Origin: an uncultured Mucilaginibacter sp.
Lineage (GTDB): Bacteria > Bacteroidota > Bacteroidia > Sphingobacteriales > Sphingobacteriaceae
Direction: 5' to 3'
Assembly: GCF_946481715.1 (NCBI RefSeq)
Contig: NZ_CAMLOV010000015.1
Location: forward strand, 1 to 55,376
Length of the DNA: 55,376 nt
This document shows, one piece after another, positions 32,490 through 42,267 of this stretch. How positions within the stretch are numbered: the first letter of the stretch is position 1; each line of letters starts with the position of its first letter. The notes under the pieces are model-generated. The model ran no database searches and was not told the origin of the DNA. It saw nothing but the letters and a program-made list of their open reading frames with translations. Both the position numbers and the translations under genes were made by a program.

Positions 32490-33872
32490 TTATTTATTTA
32501 TCTTGGTGTAGATAATGTTAAGCTTTACGCGGTAAGGTGAGTTTTTTCCCGCAAAAATGGTGCGCTCTGCATACGATGCCGTTGGAGAAATATTGATAAG
32601 GTTAGCCGTCGCCGGGTCAACCGGTGCAATATAGGTGCCATAATCAACAGTTTTACCCCTAATAAGGTCTTGTATATAGGCTGTTACCAGAAAATGGTAC
32701 TCTGCATTTGCCCGGTTGTAAAAGCCGCTAAAGAACAATGGCCCGTTAACCCCGCGCGGGTCGCTTGTTGATGCATCCTGTATCCTTACGCGCTGCTTGG
32801 CAATATCAAGCTGGTACATTGTTAACCTATCCAGTGCACGGTACGGTACGGTTGTTCCCGGCAGTGTTTTAATAATTAATTCGGCCCGGTTAATAATAAC
32901 GTCGTTACCTAATGCAGCAAATGTATTTTTTATGTTAGGAAACTCTACTTTTGCACGTAAACTTCCAAGGCCTTGCATGTACACAAGCCCATCTGTAGAT
33001 GTTTTATTTAAGGCTGCCTGCACCTTAGCGCTGTAAGTATGATTTATAGACGCCATGTGCGTACCAGAAGGAACCGGCAATGATACCATACCTGTATCTG
33101 TAGTAGTGTTGACCGCTTTATAATAAATGTCGATCCGGGTAGAATCCATCGCAAACATTATATTGCCCCCGGGGCCAGTTGTGCCAGCCTTATCAAGGTT
33201 TATGTACAGCCCTTTTATAGCATTTTGAAAAGCCAGCGTTGACGAGCGGCTGGTGGATGGCGCATCGAAAAAGTAGGTTCTGAGAAAAGCTTCGCTGATA
33301 GGGATACGCAACTGTGGGGTAACCTTCTTCAGCGTATCGGCACCACCGTCTACAATAACTTTTATCTGCAAGGTATCATGAGGGCGGGCGGTAAACGTTT
33401 TTGTACCCAATAAGGCTGGTTTGTAACTCCATTGCTTATTGTTGAAATAAGTGGTTGATAAGTACTTTTCGTTCAATTGGTGAACATCGATTTTAAACTT
33501 AGAAGTAAGCGAATCGCCATAAAACCCGTTAGGCGAGTAAGGCATAACCAGTACCGCCGAGTCGATACTGATCGAACCCTCCGGCAAAGTATAAGCTAAA
33601 CCATCGGGCAACGTAAGTGCCGCTGCAATGTTAGATTCGGTCTCCCCCAACTCAGGGTCTTTAAAATAAGAGAGCGGTGTCCTCGAAAGCCCTGAGGTTA
33701 CAACGGTATCTTCTAAAACATTGGTTACCGTTAAGTTAGTATCGGCAAATATAGTCCCGTTCAGCTGGTTGGCCTCATCAACTCCTAAACCTATCCCGTC
33801 CTGGTTCTTACAGCTGTTCAAAATAAAAAGACTTATTAACAGGGTTAATAAGCCTAATTTGTAAAATTTCAT
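32490..33872 (-). CDS. DUF4270-family lipoprotein
   Basis: The 460 residues start with a lipobox, LILNSC-like FILNSCKNQDG, giving a lipid anchor at about Cys21. The large mature part is a beta-rich domain seen in Bacteroidota DUF4270 proteins (DELETION-free, with LSYFKDPELGETESNIAAALT and repeated VDGGADTLKKV-like strands). In related genomes this gene sits beside the GT5-type glycogen synthase and panC, as here. Its function is not known; it may coat the surface. Confidence 0.88.
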   Translation of the reverse strand: MKFYKLGLLTLLISLFILNSCKNQDGIGLGVDEANQLNGTIFADTNLTVTNVLEDTVVTSGLSRTPLSYFKDPELGETESNIAAALTLPDGLAYTLPEGSISIDSAVLVMPYSPNGFYGDSLTSKFKIDVHQLNEKYLSTTYFNNKQWSYKPALLGTKTFTARPHDTLQIKVIVDGGADTLKKVTPQLRIPISEAFLRTYFFDAPSTSRSSTLAFQNAIKGLYINLDKAGTTGPGGNIMFAMDSTRIDIYYKAVNTTTDTGMVSLPVPSGTHMASINHTYSAKVQAALNKTSTDGLVYMQGLGSLRAKVEFPNIKNTFAALGNDVIINRAELIIKTLPGTTVPYRALDRLTMYQLDIAKQRVRIQDASTSDPRGVNGPLFFSGFYNRANAEYHFLVTAYIQDLIRGKTVDYGTYIAPVDPATANLINISPTASYAERTIFAGKNSPYRVKLNIIYTKINK

Positions 33873-33887
33873 ATATAGTTTTAAAGC

Positions 33888-34712
33888 TTATGCAACATGC
33901 ACCAATTCGTCGTTGGTGATTTCGTCGTAAAAATTGTAATAATTTTCGTAATCTGCAGTGGAAACGTATTCTAATACCGATTTATTGCTGTTTTTAACAT
34001 TATTTAACACATCTTCATCGATATTCTCGCTGGCCAATACTATACCGTCGCTGTATTGTATAGCACCTGCATACAAGGCAGAATTGGTGCCCTCTTTGTA
34101 AACTTCGGTATGGGCCTCCGTCATATCGCCCATAACTGCCTTACGCGCAAAATCAGCATCCATCTTATCGGTAAACTCGTTTTCGTAAACCGAGTAAACC
34201 ACTTTTGAGTTTTTAAAGGTGGGGTCGTCTTTGTAGGTTGTTTTTAAATAAGCCGGCACCAAAGCGCTCAGCCAACCATGGCAGTGGATAACATCCGGCG
34301 CCCAGCCAAGTTTCTTAACAGTTTCTAATGCACCCTTGCAAAAGAAGATCATACGCTCGTCGTTATCGGCATAAAACTTGCCGTCTTTATCGGCAAATAC
34401 CTGCTTACGCTGAAAATATTCTTCGTTATCTAAAAAGTAAACCTGCATGCGTGCGGCCGGGATAGATGCTACTTTAATGATCAGTGGGTTATCATTATCG
34501 TTAATAATAATATTCATCCCTGATAAACGGATAACCTCGTGCAAGCGGTTCCTGCGCTCATTGATATTCCCGAAACGCGGCATCAGAATGCGTATTTCGT
34601 ACCCTTTTTCCTGCATGGCTTGCGGAAGCTGGCGTGTTATTTCGGCAATTTTTGTGAGTTCGAGGAAAGGAGACATTTCATGAGTTATGAACAAAAGCTT
34701 AGATTTACCCAT
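33888..34712 (-). CDS. Glycogen/starch-synthase-type GT5 catalytic domain protein, short form
   Basis: The 274 residues cover only the N-terminal half of glycogen synthase (GT5): LLFITHEMSPFLELTKIAEITRQLPQAMQEKGYEI, PDVIHCHGWLSALVPAYL and VYSVYENEFTDK. The usual K-(T/V)-G-G loop that binds ADP-glucose is replaced by ELTKIAEITRQLP. Length and this change are typical of a Bacteroidota subfamily that may lack the classical reaction. ATG at 34712 is preferred over a GTG three bases upstream. It is divergent from panC. Confidence 0.82.
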   Translation of the reverse strand: MGKSKLLFITHEMSPFLELTKIAEITRQLPQAMQEKGYEIRILMPRFGNINERRNRLHEVIRLSGMNIIINDNDNPLIIKVASIPAARMQVYFLDNEEYFQRKQVFADKDGKFYADNDERMIFFCKGALETVKKLGWAPDVIHCHGWLSALVPAYLKTTYKDDPTFKNSKVVYSVYENEFTDKMDADFARKAVMGDMTEAHTEVYKEGTNSALYAGAIQYSDGIVLASENIDEDVLNNVKNSNKSVLEYVSTADYENYYNFYDEITNDELVHVA

Positions 34713-34865
34713 CACTAAATCAGAATTTAAAATGTAAAGAAGTCAAAAAATTTGAGTTTGCAAATATAAGCATTATTATATCAACTGGCAACCAATAATG
34801 CAAGCCAATTTGGTAATTTTTAATCTATTGTACACCTTTGCCAAATTTCCCCAACCAATCCGGCA

Positions 34866-35702
34866 TTGAAAATATTTACCACCCGAAGCGAAATTCAACA
34901 GTATTTAGCGGCATTAGCCAACAAAACAATTGGTTTTGTGCCCACTATGGGCGCATTGCACCGTGGCCACATTTCGCTTATAGAGCAAGCCAAGGCCGGC
35001 AATGATGTTGTTGTTTGCAGTATTTTTGTAAACCCCACTCAGTTTACCGACGCTAAAGACCTGGAAAATTACCCCCGCCCCATTGAAGCAGATATTGCTA
35101 AGCTTGAGGCGGCAGGCTGCGATATTTTGTTTAATCCCGGGGTAAAAGAAATATATGATGGCGATGAGCATTGGCATTTAAACATCGGCCAACTGGAGTT
35201 TTTATTAGAGGGCGAGTTTCGCCCGGGGCACTACCAGGGCGTAACCCAGGTGGTTTATAAATTGCTTGATATTGTAAAGCCAACAAACCTGTATATGGGC
35301 CAGAAGGACTACCAGCAGTTTTTGGTGGTAAGTAAAATGGTGGCCATGTTAAACATCCCTGTTAATATGGTAATGTGCCCTATAGCGCGCGAAACTGACG
35401 GGCTGGCCATGAGTTCACGCAATATCCATTTATCTGCCCACGACCGGCAACATGCGCTGATCCTATCTAAAACATTAAGCTGGCTGGTGGCTAATTTCGA
35501 CAGCAAAAAAATCTTTCAACTTGAGCAGGACGCCATGGCCATGCTGCAGGCCGAGCCCGGCGTAGAACCCGAGTATATTGAACTGGCCGACGGACAAACG
35601 CTGTTGCCAGCCGAAGAAGGATCGAAAAGTATTGTGGCGCTTACTGCGGCTAAAGTTGGTAAAACCCGACTGATAGACAATATGATAGTTCATCGTTCAT
35701 AA
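34866..35702 (+). CDS. panC: Pantoate-beta-alanine ligase
   Basis: PanC joins pantoate and beta-alanine with ATP to give pantothenate, the CoA precursor. The 278 residues show GFVPTMGALHRGHISLI with the HIGH-like ATP motif, SIFVNPTQF, MGQKDYQQFLV and ARETDGLAMSSRNIHL, all canonical. It starts with TTG at 34866 (MKIFTTRSEIQ). panD follows, about 210 bases of repeat later. Confidence 0.96.
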   Translation: MKIFTTRSEIQQYLAALANKTIGFVPTMGALHRGHISLIEQAKAGNDVVVCSIFVNPTQFTDAKDLENYPRPIEADIAKLEAAGCDILFNPGVKEIYDGDEHWHLNIGQLEFLLEGEFRPGHYQGVTQVVYKLLDIVKPTNLYMGQKDYQQFLVVSKMVAMLNIPVNMVMCPIARETDGLAMSSRNIHLSAHDRQHALILSKTLSWLVANFDSKKIFQLEQDAMAMLQAEPGVEPEYIELADGQTLLPAEEGSKSIVALTAAKVGKTRLIDNMIVHRS

Positions 35703-35825
35703 TTGGATGGTTCATAGCAGATGGCTCACAGCGCGTAGTTGGTAAATTATAACCCTTTAAAAACTGCCTTTATGACAGCCGTTTCGGAAGATACTATGAA
35801 CTATCATCTATAAACTGTGAACTAA
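35703..35825. repeat. Degenerate ATGGTTCATAGC-type word repeat, inverted
   Basis: Words like ATGGTTCATAGCAGATGG and CTCACAGCGCG on the left face ACTATGAACTATCATC and AACTGTGAAC on the right. The family matches 21083-21125. It separates panC from the panD promoter. Confidence 0.45.
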
Positions 35826-35835
35826 AAAATACTCG

Positions 35836-35843
35836 TATCTTTG
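35836..35843 (+). promoter_or_regulatory. -7 box (TATCTTTG) before panD
   Basis: TATCTTTG matches TAnnTTTG about 73 bases before the panD ATG. A clear TTG at the -33 position is not seen. Confidence 0.5.
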
Positions 35844-35916
35844 CACCGTCATTTTTAAACCGTGCCGTTATAGGAAATGCTATATTGGTAAGATTATTGA
35901 AGGATGGCCTGTAATT

Positions 35917-36267
35917 ATGATTATCGAGATCTTAAAATCAAAGCTACACCGCGTTAAAGTAACCCAGGCCGAACTGAATTACGTTGGCAGCATTACTATA
36001 GACGAGGATTTAATTGAAGCAGCCAACATTATCCCCAACGAAAAGGTACAGATTGTAAACAATAACAACGGTGCCCGCTTTGAAACTTACGTTATAAAAG
36101 GCGAACGTGGCAGTGGTACTGTATGCCTTAATGGCGCAACTGCCCGGCTTGCACAGGTGGGCGATATCATCATCATCATGAGCTATGCCTACATGGAAGC
36201 CGAAGAGGCACGCGGTTATGAACCCATCCTTATTTTCCCTGATAACAATAACAAATTAATTAAATAA
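35917..36267 (+). CDS. panD: Aspartate 1-decarboxylase
   Basis: PanD makes beta-alanine from aspartate for PanC. The 116 residues have [13 protein letters not shown], with Gly24-Ser25 the self-cleavage site that forms the pyruvoyl group; [17 protein letters not shown] and [19 protein letters not shown] are typical. It has its own promoter after panC. Confidence 0.96.
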   Translation: MIIEILKSKLHRVKVTQAELNYVGSITIDEDLIEAANIIPNEKVQIVNNNNGARFETYVIKGERGSGTVCLNGATARLAQVGDIIIIMSYAYMEAEEARGYEPILIFPDNNNKLIK

Positions 36268-36276
36268 GCTTTCCCG

Positions 36277-36801
36277 TTATTTTGTAGGGTCGGCAGTTAT
36301 GCCCAGCACTACCCTTAGGCTGGCATCAATAGCACTTTTATTGCGCAATTGGTAAACCATTTTTATGCGCACGCTTTTCTCGCGCACCAGTTCATCCAAA
36401 AAGTGGGTATTATCAATATCTAAAACAATATTATTGCCGCTGTTTGCGCCAATATCCGTACGCGACGCAACCAACACTTCACCTTCGCCATTTGCTTTTG
36501 CCATATATATTTTAGCAGACACCAGGTTGCCGATATTAAAATCCGACGGGATAGTGGCCACCATTTTAGCCGACGTGATGTGCACATCGCTTATGCGGCT
36601 GCCGTTGTTGCCGTTTTTCGCAAAATTCTGGTCGAAACTGGTGCCCTGGCTTACCGCCGTTAAGGTTGTACCCGTAGCAGAAGATGCCGGTATCACCAGC
36701 GTTGCGGTATAAGGGAAACTTGATTTGATGATGGATTGCATAGTGCCGCAGCTTGCGCAGATAAATACGCACAGGGCAAATAAGGTCAATTTTTTTTTCA
36801 T
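36277..36801 (-). CDS. Lipoprotein of unknown function
   Basis: The 174 residues start MKKKLTLFALCVFICASC, with the lipobox at the end and the acylated Cys at about 18. The rest is beta-rich, with VHITSAKMVATIPSDFNIGNL and VRIKMVYQLRNKSAID, the look of a LEA14-like or immunoglobulin-like fold, not proven. The start is ATG at 36801; the frame to 36876 has a non-signal N-terminus. It converges with panD. Confidence 0.7.
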   Translation of the reverse strand: MKKKLTLFALCVFICASCGTMQSIIKSSFPYTATLVIPASSATGTTLTAVSQGTSFDQNFAKNGNNGSRISDVHITSAKMVATIPSDFNIGNLVSAKIYMAKANGEGEVLVASRTDIGANSGNNIVLDIDNTHFLDELVREKSVRIKMVYQLRNKSAIDASLRVVLGITADPTK

Positions 36802-36892
36802 AGCCTGGGGATGGGTAATAGTATGTATTATTACGTTATAAACGCAAATTAGTTTTACGCAATAGTTAGCTTGCAAATAGCCCTATAACATC

Positions 36893-37462
36893 ATGGAAGC
36901 CAACAGCCTTATACAAACGCTTAACAGTATTACCATATTATCGCCGGCCATACAGCAGGAAATAAAACTGCACTTAGTTGAAGAGCGCTTTAGCAGGAAA
37001 TCCGTTATACTAAAAGCCGGCCAGGTATCTCAGCGCATCTATTTTATAAAAGAAGGGTTTATACGGGCCTTCTATCAAAAAAATGGCAGCGATTATACCA
37101 GCTGGTTTATGGGGCAGGGCGATATCATCGTATCGGTATACAGTTTCTTCTCCAGGAAGCCGTCGTTTGAGAATATCCAGGTTTTAGAGAATAGCATACT
37201 GCAATCCATCAATTGGGATCAGTTGCAGCAGCTATACAAAACCTTCCCCGAGTTTAATCTTACAGGGCGGCTCATTACCGAGCAATACTACATAAAAAGC
37301 GAAGAGCGGTCCATCGCCCTGCAAACGCTAACCGCAAAGCAGCGCTACGATGCCCTGCTGCTGGCCTACCCGGGCATTTTGCAAAAAGCCACCTTAGGGC
37401 AAATTGCCAGCTACCTCAGCATTAAGCAAGAAACGCTTAGCAGGATAAGGGCAAAAGTTTAG
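36893..37462 (+). CDS. Crp/Fnr-family regulator (short form)
   Basis: The 189-residue protein has an N-terminal cyclic-nucleotide-type sensor barrel (VILKAGQVSQRIYFIKEGFIRAFYQ, MGQGDIIVSVYSFF) and a C-terminal helix-turn-helix (LGQIASYLSIKQETLSRIRA). The key Arg of cAMP binders is not at its usual place, so another signal is likely. It lies 75 bases before the hydroxylase gene and may control it (inference). Confidence 0.88.
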   Translation: MEANSLIQTLNSITILSPAIQQEIKLHLVEERFSRKSVILKAGQVSQRIYFIKEGFIRAFYQKNGSDYTSWFMGQGDIIVSVYSFFSRKPSFENIQVLENSILQSINWDQLQQLYKTFPEFNLTGRLITEQYYIKSEERSIALQTLTAKQRYDALLLAYPGILQKATLGQIASYLSIKQETLSRIRAKV

Positions 37463-37537
37463 CGGCTCTGTTTTTTTGACTTTAGTCAAAACTTATCAGC
37501 CGCCTTTGCATCGAGATTTGATAAAAAAACAAATCAT

Positions 37538-38257
37538 ATGCTTACTGTAATTTTGACCTGCTTCGCTATCTGTTTCCTGATAGAAAAAATCATCCCCGGC
37601 TGGAAATTGCCCGCCGTACCCACTTGGACCATCCGCGTACTGGCCATTAACTTTGCGCAATTACTTATTGTTGTGGTCGCCGGTTTCAGCTGGGAAAAAT
37701 GGCTCTCCGCTTATTCGCTGTTCAACCTGTCAAACCATTTACCCAACTGGCTTGGTGGTATTATTGCTTATTTTATAGCCACATTTATTTTTTACTGGTG
37801 GCACCGCTGGCGCCACGAAAGCGATTTTTTGTGGACACGCTTTCACCAGATCCATCATAGCGCCCAGCGCATAGAGGTAATCACCTCCTTTTACAAACAT
37901 CCCTTAGAGATGCTGGTAAACTCCATTATCGGCAGCTTGCTGGTGTATACCTTGCTGGGCTTAAATCCCGAAGCCGGTGCCATTTACACCCTCTGCACCG
38001 CACTGGGCGAGTTTTTTTACCACACCAACATAAAAACCCCAAAATGGGTAGGCTATATATTTCAACGGCCCGAGATGCACCGCATCCACCACGAATACGA
38101 AAAACACACCAGTAACTACGGAGACATTGTTTGGTGGGATATGCTTTTTGGCACTTACGCTAACCCTAAAGAGTTTACAACATCCTGCGGTTTTGATACC
38201 GAAAAAGAACTGCGCCTTGCCGAAATGTTGCAGTTTAAGGATGTGCATAAAGAGTAA
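37538..38257 (+). CDS. Fatty-acid hydroxylase/sterol-desaturase family membrane enzyme
   Basis: The 239 residues have three to four membrane segments and the di-iron histidine boxes: HRWRHES, HQIHHS and HRIHHEYEKH, with a separate H in SFYKHPLEM. The family hydroxylates or desaturates lipids with oxygen. Its substrate is not known. Its spacing to the Crp-type regulator suggests co-regulation. Confidence 0.9.
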   Translation: MLTVILTCFAICFLIEKIIPGWKLPAVPTWTIRVLAINFAQLLIVVVAGFSWEKWLSAYSLFNLSNHLPNWLGGIIAYFIATFIFYWWHRWRHESDFLWTRFHQIHHSAQRIEVITSFYKHPLEMLVNSIIGSLLVYTLLGLNPEAGAIYTLCTALGEFFYHTNIKTPKWVGYIFQRPEMHRIHHEYEKHTSNYGDIVWWDMLFGTYANPKEFTTSCGFDTEKELRLAEMLQFKDVHKE

Positions 38258-38428
38258 GCGTGGTTATTCGCTATTTTCTGCTTAACCTCACAGCGGCAAT
38301 GAAATTTGAAATTGTGGCTGTGGGGCGGGCGTTAAGGCTAGTTTAACGGCAAATTAACCTCGCGAAGGCTTACAAAGAGGCACAACATATTAATTCTAAA
38401 AAAAAGATTAAAATGTTTCGACAAAGCG

Positions 38429-38474
38429 TATCTTTGCACCCCGACGCTGAAGTCGGGATTTCTCGCTTTCAGCG
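38429..38474 (+). promoter_or_regulatory. carB promoter -7 box with two leader hairpins
   Basis: TATCTTTG (38429-38436) is a full TAnnTTTG box. The transcript should begin about 38443, inside CCCGAC-GCTGAA-GTCGGG (38440-38457). A second hairpin, CGCT-TTC-AGCG (38464-38474), follows. The leader to the carB ATG at 38549 is about 105 bases. No U-tract terminator follows. Confidence 0.45.
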
Positions 38475-38548
38475 CATAGGAAAAATCGTTATCATATTGA
38501 TATACTTTGACTTCTTACACTTAGAACTTTTTAATTAAAAAAAGCCCT

Positions 38549-41365
38549 ATGCCCAAAGATACCTCCATCAAATCCGTCCTGATCATCGGCTCCGGCCCTA
38601 TTATTATTGGCCAGGCATGCGAATTTGATTACGCCGGCTCGCAAGCCGCCCTTTCGCTAAAAGAAGAAGGAATTACCGTATCCATCATCAACAGCAACCC
38701 CGCCACCATCATGACGGATAAGGTTATTGCTGATCATGTTTACCTTTTACCCCTCGAGCCTGAAAGCATTGAGAAAATACTACAAGAGCAAAAAATAGAC
38801 GCAGTACTGCCTACAATGGGCGGGCAAACCGCGCTTAACCTTTGTATAAGCGTTGCTGAGCTTGGCATTTGGGAAAAATACGGTGTTAAAATTGTTGGCG
38901 TTGATTTAGCCGCGATAGAGAAAACCGAAAACCGCGAGGCATTCCGCCAGTTAATGGTGGATATTGGCGTTGGGGTGGCAACTTCGAAAATTGCCAACTC
39001 TTTCTTAGAAGGTAAAGAAGCCGCACAGGAAATAGGTTACCCGCTGGTTATACGCCCAAGCTATACGCTGGGTGGTAAAGGCGCAGGCTTTGTACACAAA
39101 AAAGAAGATTTCGACGCTGCGCTAAGCCGTGGCCTGCAAGCATCGCCAACCCACGAAGTATTGGTGGAGCAGGCTGTGTTAGGCTGGAAAGAATACGAGT
39201 TAGAGTTGCTACGCGATAATAACGACAACGTCATCATCATTTGCTCTATCGAGAACTTCGACCCGATGGGTATCCATACCGGCGACTCGATAACCGTGGC
39301 CCCGGCCATGACGCTGAGCGACCGCTGCTACCAAAGCATGCGCAACCAGGCCATCAAAATGATGCGCGCTATTGGCAATTTCGCCGGCGGATGTAACGTA
39401 CAATTCTCGGTAAACCCGGCTGATGAAAGTATCATCGCTATCGAGATCAACCCGCGTGTATCGCGTTCATCTGCACTGGCATCAAAAGCAACCGGTTACC
39501 CAATTGCCAAAATAGCTGCAAAGCTGGCCATAGGTTACAACCTGGATGAGATAGAAAACCAGATCACCAAAACAACGTCTGCATACTTTGAGCCAACGCT
39601 TGATTATGTTATTGTAAAGATCCCGCGCTGGAACTTTGATAAATTTAAAGGCGCTAACCGCGAACTTGGCCTTACCATGAAATCGGTAGGCGAGGTTATG
39701 GGTATAGGCCGCAGTTTTATAGAGGCTTTACAGAAGGCTTGCCAAAGTTTAGAAATTGGCCGCGCCGGCCTTGGTGCCGACGGCCGCCAAAGCCGCAACC
39801 TCGAAGAAATTATGCACAGCCTGGAGCATCCCAGCTGGGACAGGCTTTTCCACATCTATGATGCCATGAGCCTGGGCGTACCTGTCGAGTCTATCCGCAA
39901 GGCAACTAAAATAGACCGCTGGTTTCTGAACCAGATACAGGATGTGGTGAATATGGAGAACGAGCTTCGTCGTTATTCATTAAACAACATCCCCGAGGAT
40001 TTCTTCTTCACTTTAAAACAGAAGGGCTTTTCGGATACACAGATCGCTTACATTTTAGGAAACGTTACCGAAGAGGACGTTTACCAGCGCCGCAAAGCGT
40101 TAAACATCCGCCGGGTTTATAAAATGGTAGATACTTGCGCAGCCGAGTTTGCCGCCAAAACACCATACTACTACTCAACCTACGAGGGAGAGAACGAATC
40201 CATCGTATCAGATAAAAAGAAGATCATCGTATTAGGCTCGGGCCCTAACCGTATTGGCCAGGGTATCGAATTTGATTACAGCTGCGTACACGGCTTGCTT
40301 GCCGCCAAGGAAAGCGGTTTTGAGGCTATCATGATCAACTGTAACCCGGAAACGGTTTCAACCGATTTTAACATGGCCGATAAGCTATACTTTGAGCCGG
40401 TTTACTGGGAGCACGTGCGCGAAATTATCGAACTGGAAAAACCACACGGCGTTATTGTACAACTTGGCGGGCAAACCGCTTTAAAGATGGCCGAAAAACT
40501 TCATCAGCATGGCATTAAAATTATAGGTACATCCTTCAACGATATGGATATCGCCGAAGACCGTGGCCGTTTTTCTGATTTGCTGAAAGAACTTGATATC
40601 CCTTACCCAAAATATGGCGTTGCCGAAAGTGCCGAAGAAGCATTAGCCGTAGCGCACGAAGTGGGTTACCCGGTACTTGTGCGCCCAAGCTATGTATTAG
40701 GCGGGCAAGGTATGAGTATTGTGATAAACGACGACGATCTGGAGAAAGCGGTAGTAAACCTGCTGAAAAACCTGCCGGGCAACCGCGTACTGATCGACCA
40801 CTTCCTGGATCGTGCTGCGGAAACCGAATCGGATTCTATCCATGATGGAGACGACGTGCATATCATAGGCATGATGGAACACATAGAGCCTGCGGGTATA
40901 CACTCCGGCGATTCATTTGCCGTATTGCCACCGTTCGATTTAAGCGACAGCGTAATAGAGCAAATGGAACAATACACCGAAAAAATAGCCCGCGCCCTTA
41001 ATGTTCGTGGCTTGCTGAACATCCAGTTTGCGGTGAAGAATGATAAAGTGTTTGTGATAGAGGCCAACCCGCGTGCATCACGCACGGTGCCTTTCATTGC
41101 AAAAGCTTACGACGTGCCTTACATCAACATCGCTGCTAAAGTGATGCTGGAAGTTAATAAACTGAAAGATTTCACCATCGAGCGTAAGCTATGGGGCTAC
41201 GCCATTAAAGAGCCTATATTCTCTTTCGATAAATTCCCCGAGGTAAACAAGGAGTTAGGGCCCGAAATGAAATCAACCGGCGAAGCGATCAGGTTTATCC
41301 CGAACTTGCAGGACCCGTATTTCAGGCACCTTTACAAAGAAAAATCAATGTACTTGAGTAAATAA
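38549..41365 (+). CDS. carB: Carbamoyl-phosphate synthase large chain, without the allosteric C-terminal domain
   Basis: CarB makes carbamoyl phosphate from glutamine-derived ammonia, bicarbonate and two ATP, for pyrimidine and arginine synthesis. The 938 residues hold two ATP-grasp halves: the first with LIIGSGPIIIGQACEFDYAG and the second with VLGSGPNRIGQGIEFDYSCVHG. Both share VIRPSYTLGGKGAG- and VLVRPSYVLGGQG-type loops. It stops about where the MGS-like UMP/ornithine control domain (residues 936-1073 of E. coli CarB) would start. That is also usual for this phylum. carA is not adjacent. Confidence 0.96.
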   Translation: MPKDTSIKSVLIIGSGPIIIGQACEFDYAGSQAALSLKEEGITVSIINSNPATIMTDKVIADHVYLLPLEPESIEKILQEQKIDAVLPTMGGQTALNLCISVAELGIWEKYGVKIVGVDLAAIEKTENREAFRQLMVDIGVGVATSKIANSFLEGKEAAQEIGYPLVIRPSYTLGGKGAGFVHKKEDFDAALSRGLQASPTHEVLVEQAVLGWKEYELELLRDNNDNVIIICSIENFDPMGIHTGDSITVAPAMTLSDRCYQSMRNQAIKMMRAIGNFAGGCNVQFSVNPADESIIAIEINPRVSRSSALASKATGYPIAKIAAKLAIGYNLDEIENQITKTTSAYFEPTLDYVIVKIPRWNFDKFKGANRELGLTMKSVGEVMGIGRSFIEALQKACQSLEIGRAGLGADGRQSRNLEEIMHSLEHPSWDRLFHIYDAMSLGVPVESIRKATKIDRWFLNQIQDVVNMENELRRYSLNNIPEDFFFTLKQKGFSDTQIAYILGNVTEEDVYQRRKALNIRRVYKMVDTCAAEFAAKTPYYYSTYEGENESIVSDKKKIIVLGSGPNRIGQGIEFDYSCVHGLLAAKESGFEAIMINCNPETVSTDFNMADKLYFEPVYWEHVREIIELEKPHGVIVQLGGQTALKMAEKLHQHGIKIIGTSFNDMDIAEDRGRFSDLLKELDIPYPKYGVAESAEEALAVAHEVGYPVLVRPSYVLGGQGMSIVINDDDLEKAVVNLLKNLPGNRVLIDHFLDRAAETESDSIHDGDDVHIIGMMEHIEPAGIHSGDSFAVLPPFDLSDSVIEQMEQYTEKIARALNVRGLLNIQFAVKNDKVFVIEANPRASRTVPFIAKAYDVPYINIAAKVMLEVNKLKDFTIERKLWGYAIKEPIFSFDKFPEVNKELGPEMKSTGEAIRFIPNLQDPYFRHLYKEKSMYLSK

Positions 41366-41453
41366 TTGAAATTCATTTTGCGAATTTCAAAATAATTAGG
41401 TTTATTGCGTGCAATTAATGCAATAAACAAAGGTTTAATTTAGCTATATCGTA

Positions 41454-42152
41454 TTGAAACTGAGCATAAAAAGTGCCACCCCCGCGGCGTTTAATTTAAA
41501 CAATGTTGATCCTGACGACATCAGCGACGTATTGGTTAAGATAGAAAAGTCGTTTGACATTACCCTTGGCAACGACGATTTAAAAGACACAAAAACCTTC
41601 GGCGCTTTATGCGATGTGGTTGTTGCCAAAGTAAAACACGCACATGCAGATAGCTGCACCACTCAGCAAGCTTTTTATAAACTGCGCAACGCCATCAACG
41701 CCCGCAACCCCGAAGAAAAATACCTGGTAAAACCACAAACCAAACTCTGCGAACTGTTCCCGCGCGATAACCGCATAGAGGTTGTGGCAGATATTGAGGC
41801 AGAGCTGGGTTTCCATATGAACCTGCTGCAACCAAAATCATGGATAGTTTGGGCCTTCGGATTAATGCTGGTTGCTGCTATAGGTTTGTTTTGGGTAAAT
41901 ACAACCATCGCCACAATTGGCTTAATTGCTTCTATTGCCGGGCTTAGGCTCGCCGGCCGTTTTGGCAAAGAGCTGAAAGTAAAAACCATTGGCGACCTGG
42001 CCGAGAAAATTGCCCGCGAGCATTACCTGAAATGCCGCCGCGATGCATCAACCGTAAACCGTGCAGAAGTAGTGCAAAAAGTAAAAGAACTATTTGCAGA
42101 ATCTTTCCACCTGGAAATGTCGGTTTTAACCAAAGAAGCAAAGCTCGCGTAA
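41454..42152 (+). CDS. Membrane protein with possible acyl-carrier-like ends
   Basis: The 232 residues are in three parts. An N-terminal domain (about 1-65) contains VLVKIEKSFDITLGNDDLKDTKTFGALCDVVV, resembling an acyl-carrier-type helix bundle but with no phosphopantetheine-bearing serine in a DSL motif. Two membrane segments lie near residues 130-170. The C-terminal part repeats the pattern FGKELKVKTIGDLAEKIARE. It starts at TTG 41454, after carB. The relation to carrier proteins is an inference and the function is not known. Confidence 0.45.
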   Translation: MKLSIKSATPAAFNLNNVDPDDISDVLVKIEKSFDITLGNDDLKDTKTFGALCDVVVAKVKHAHADSCTTQQAFYKLRNAINARNPEEKYLVKPQTKLCELFPRDNRIEVVADIEAELGFHMNLLQPKSWIVWAFGLMLVAAIGLFWVNTTIATIGLIASIAGLRLAGRFGKELKVKTIGDLAEKIAREHYLKCRRDASTVNRAEVVQKVKELFAESFHLEMSVLTKEAKLA

Positions 42153-42267
42153 GTAACGCCCGCGATAAATACACCGATAGCGATGGATATAAATCTATCG
42201 CTATTTTAGTTTATTGCAGAAAACTAAATAGCGCCTGCTAACTGCAAACCGTCCACTGCAAACTGGC

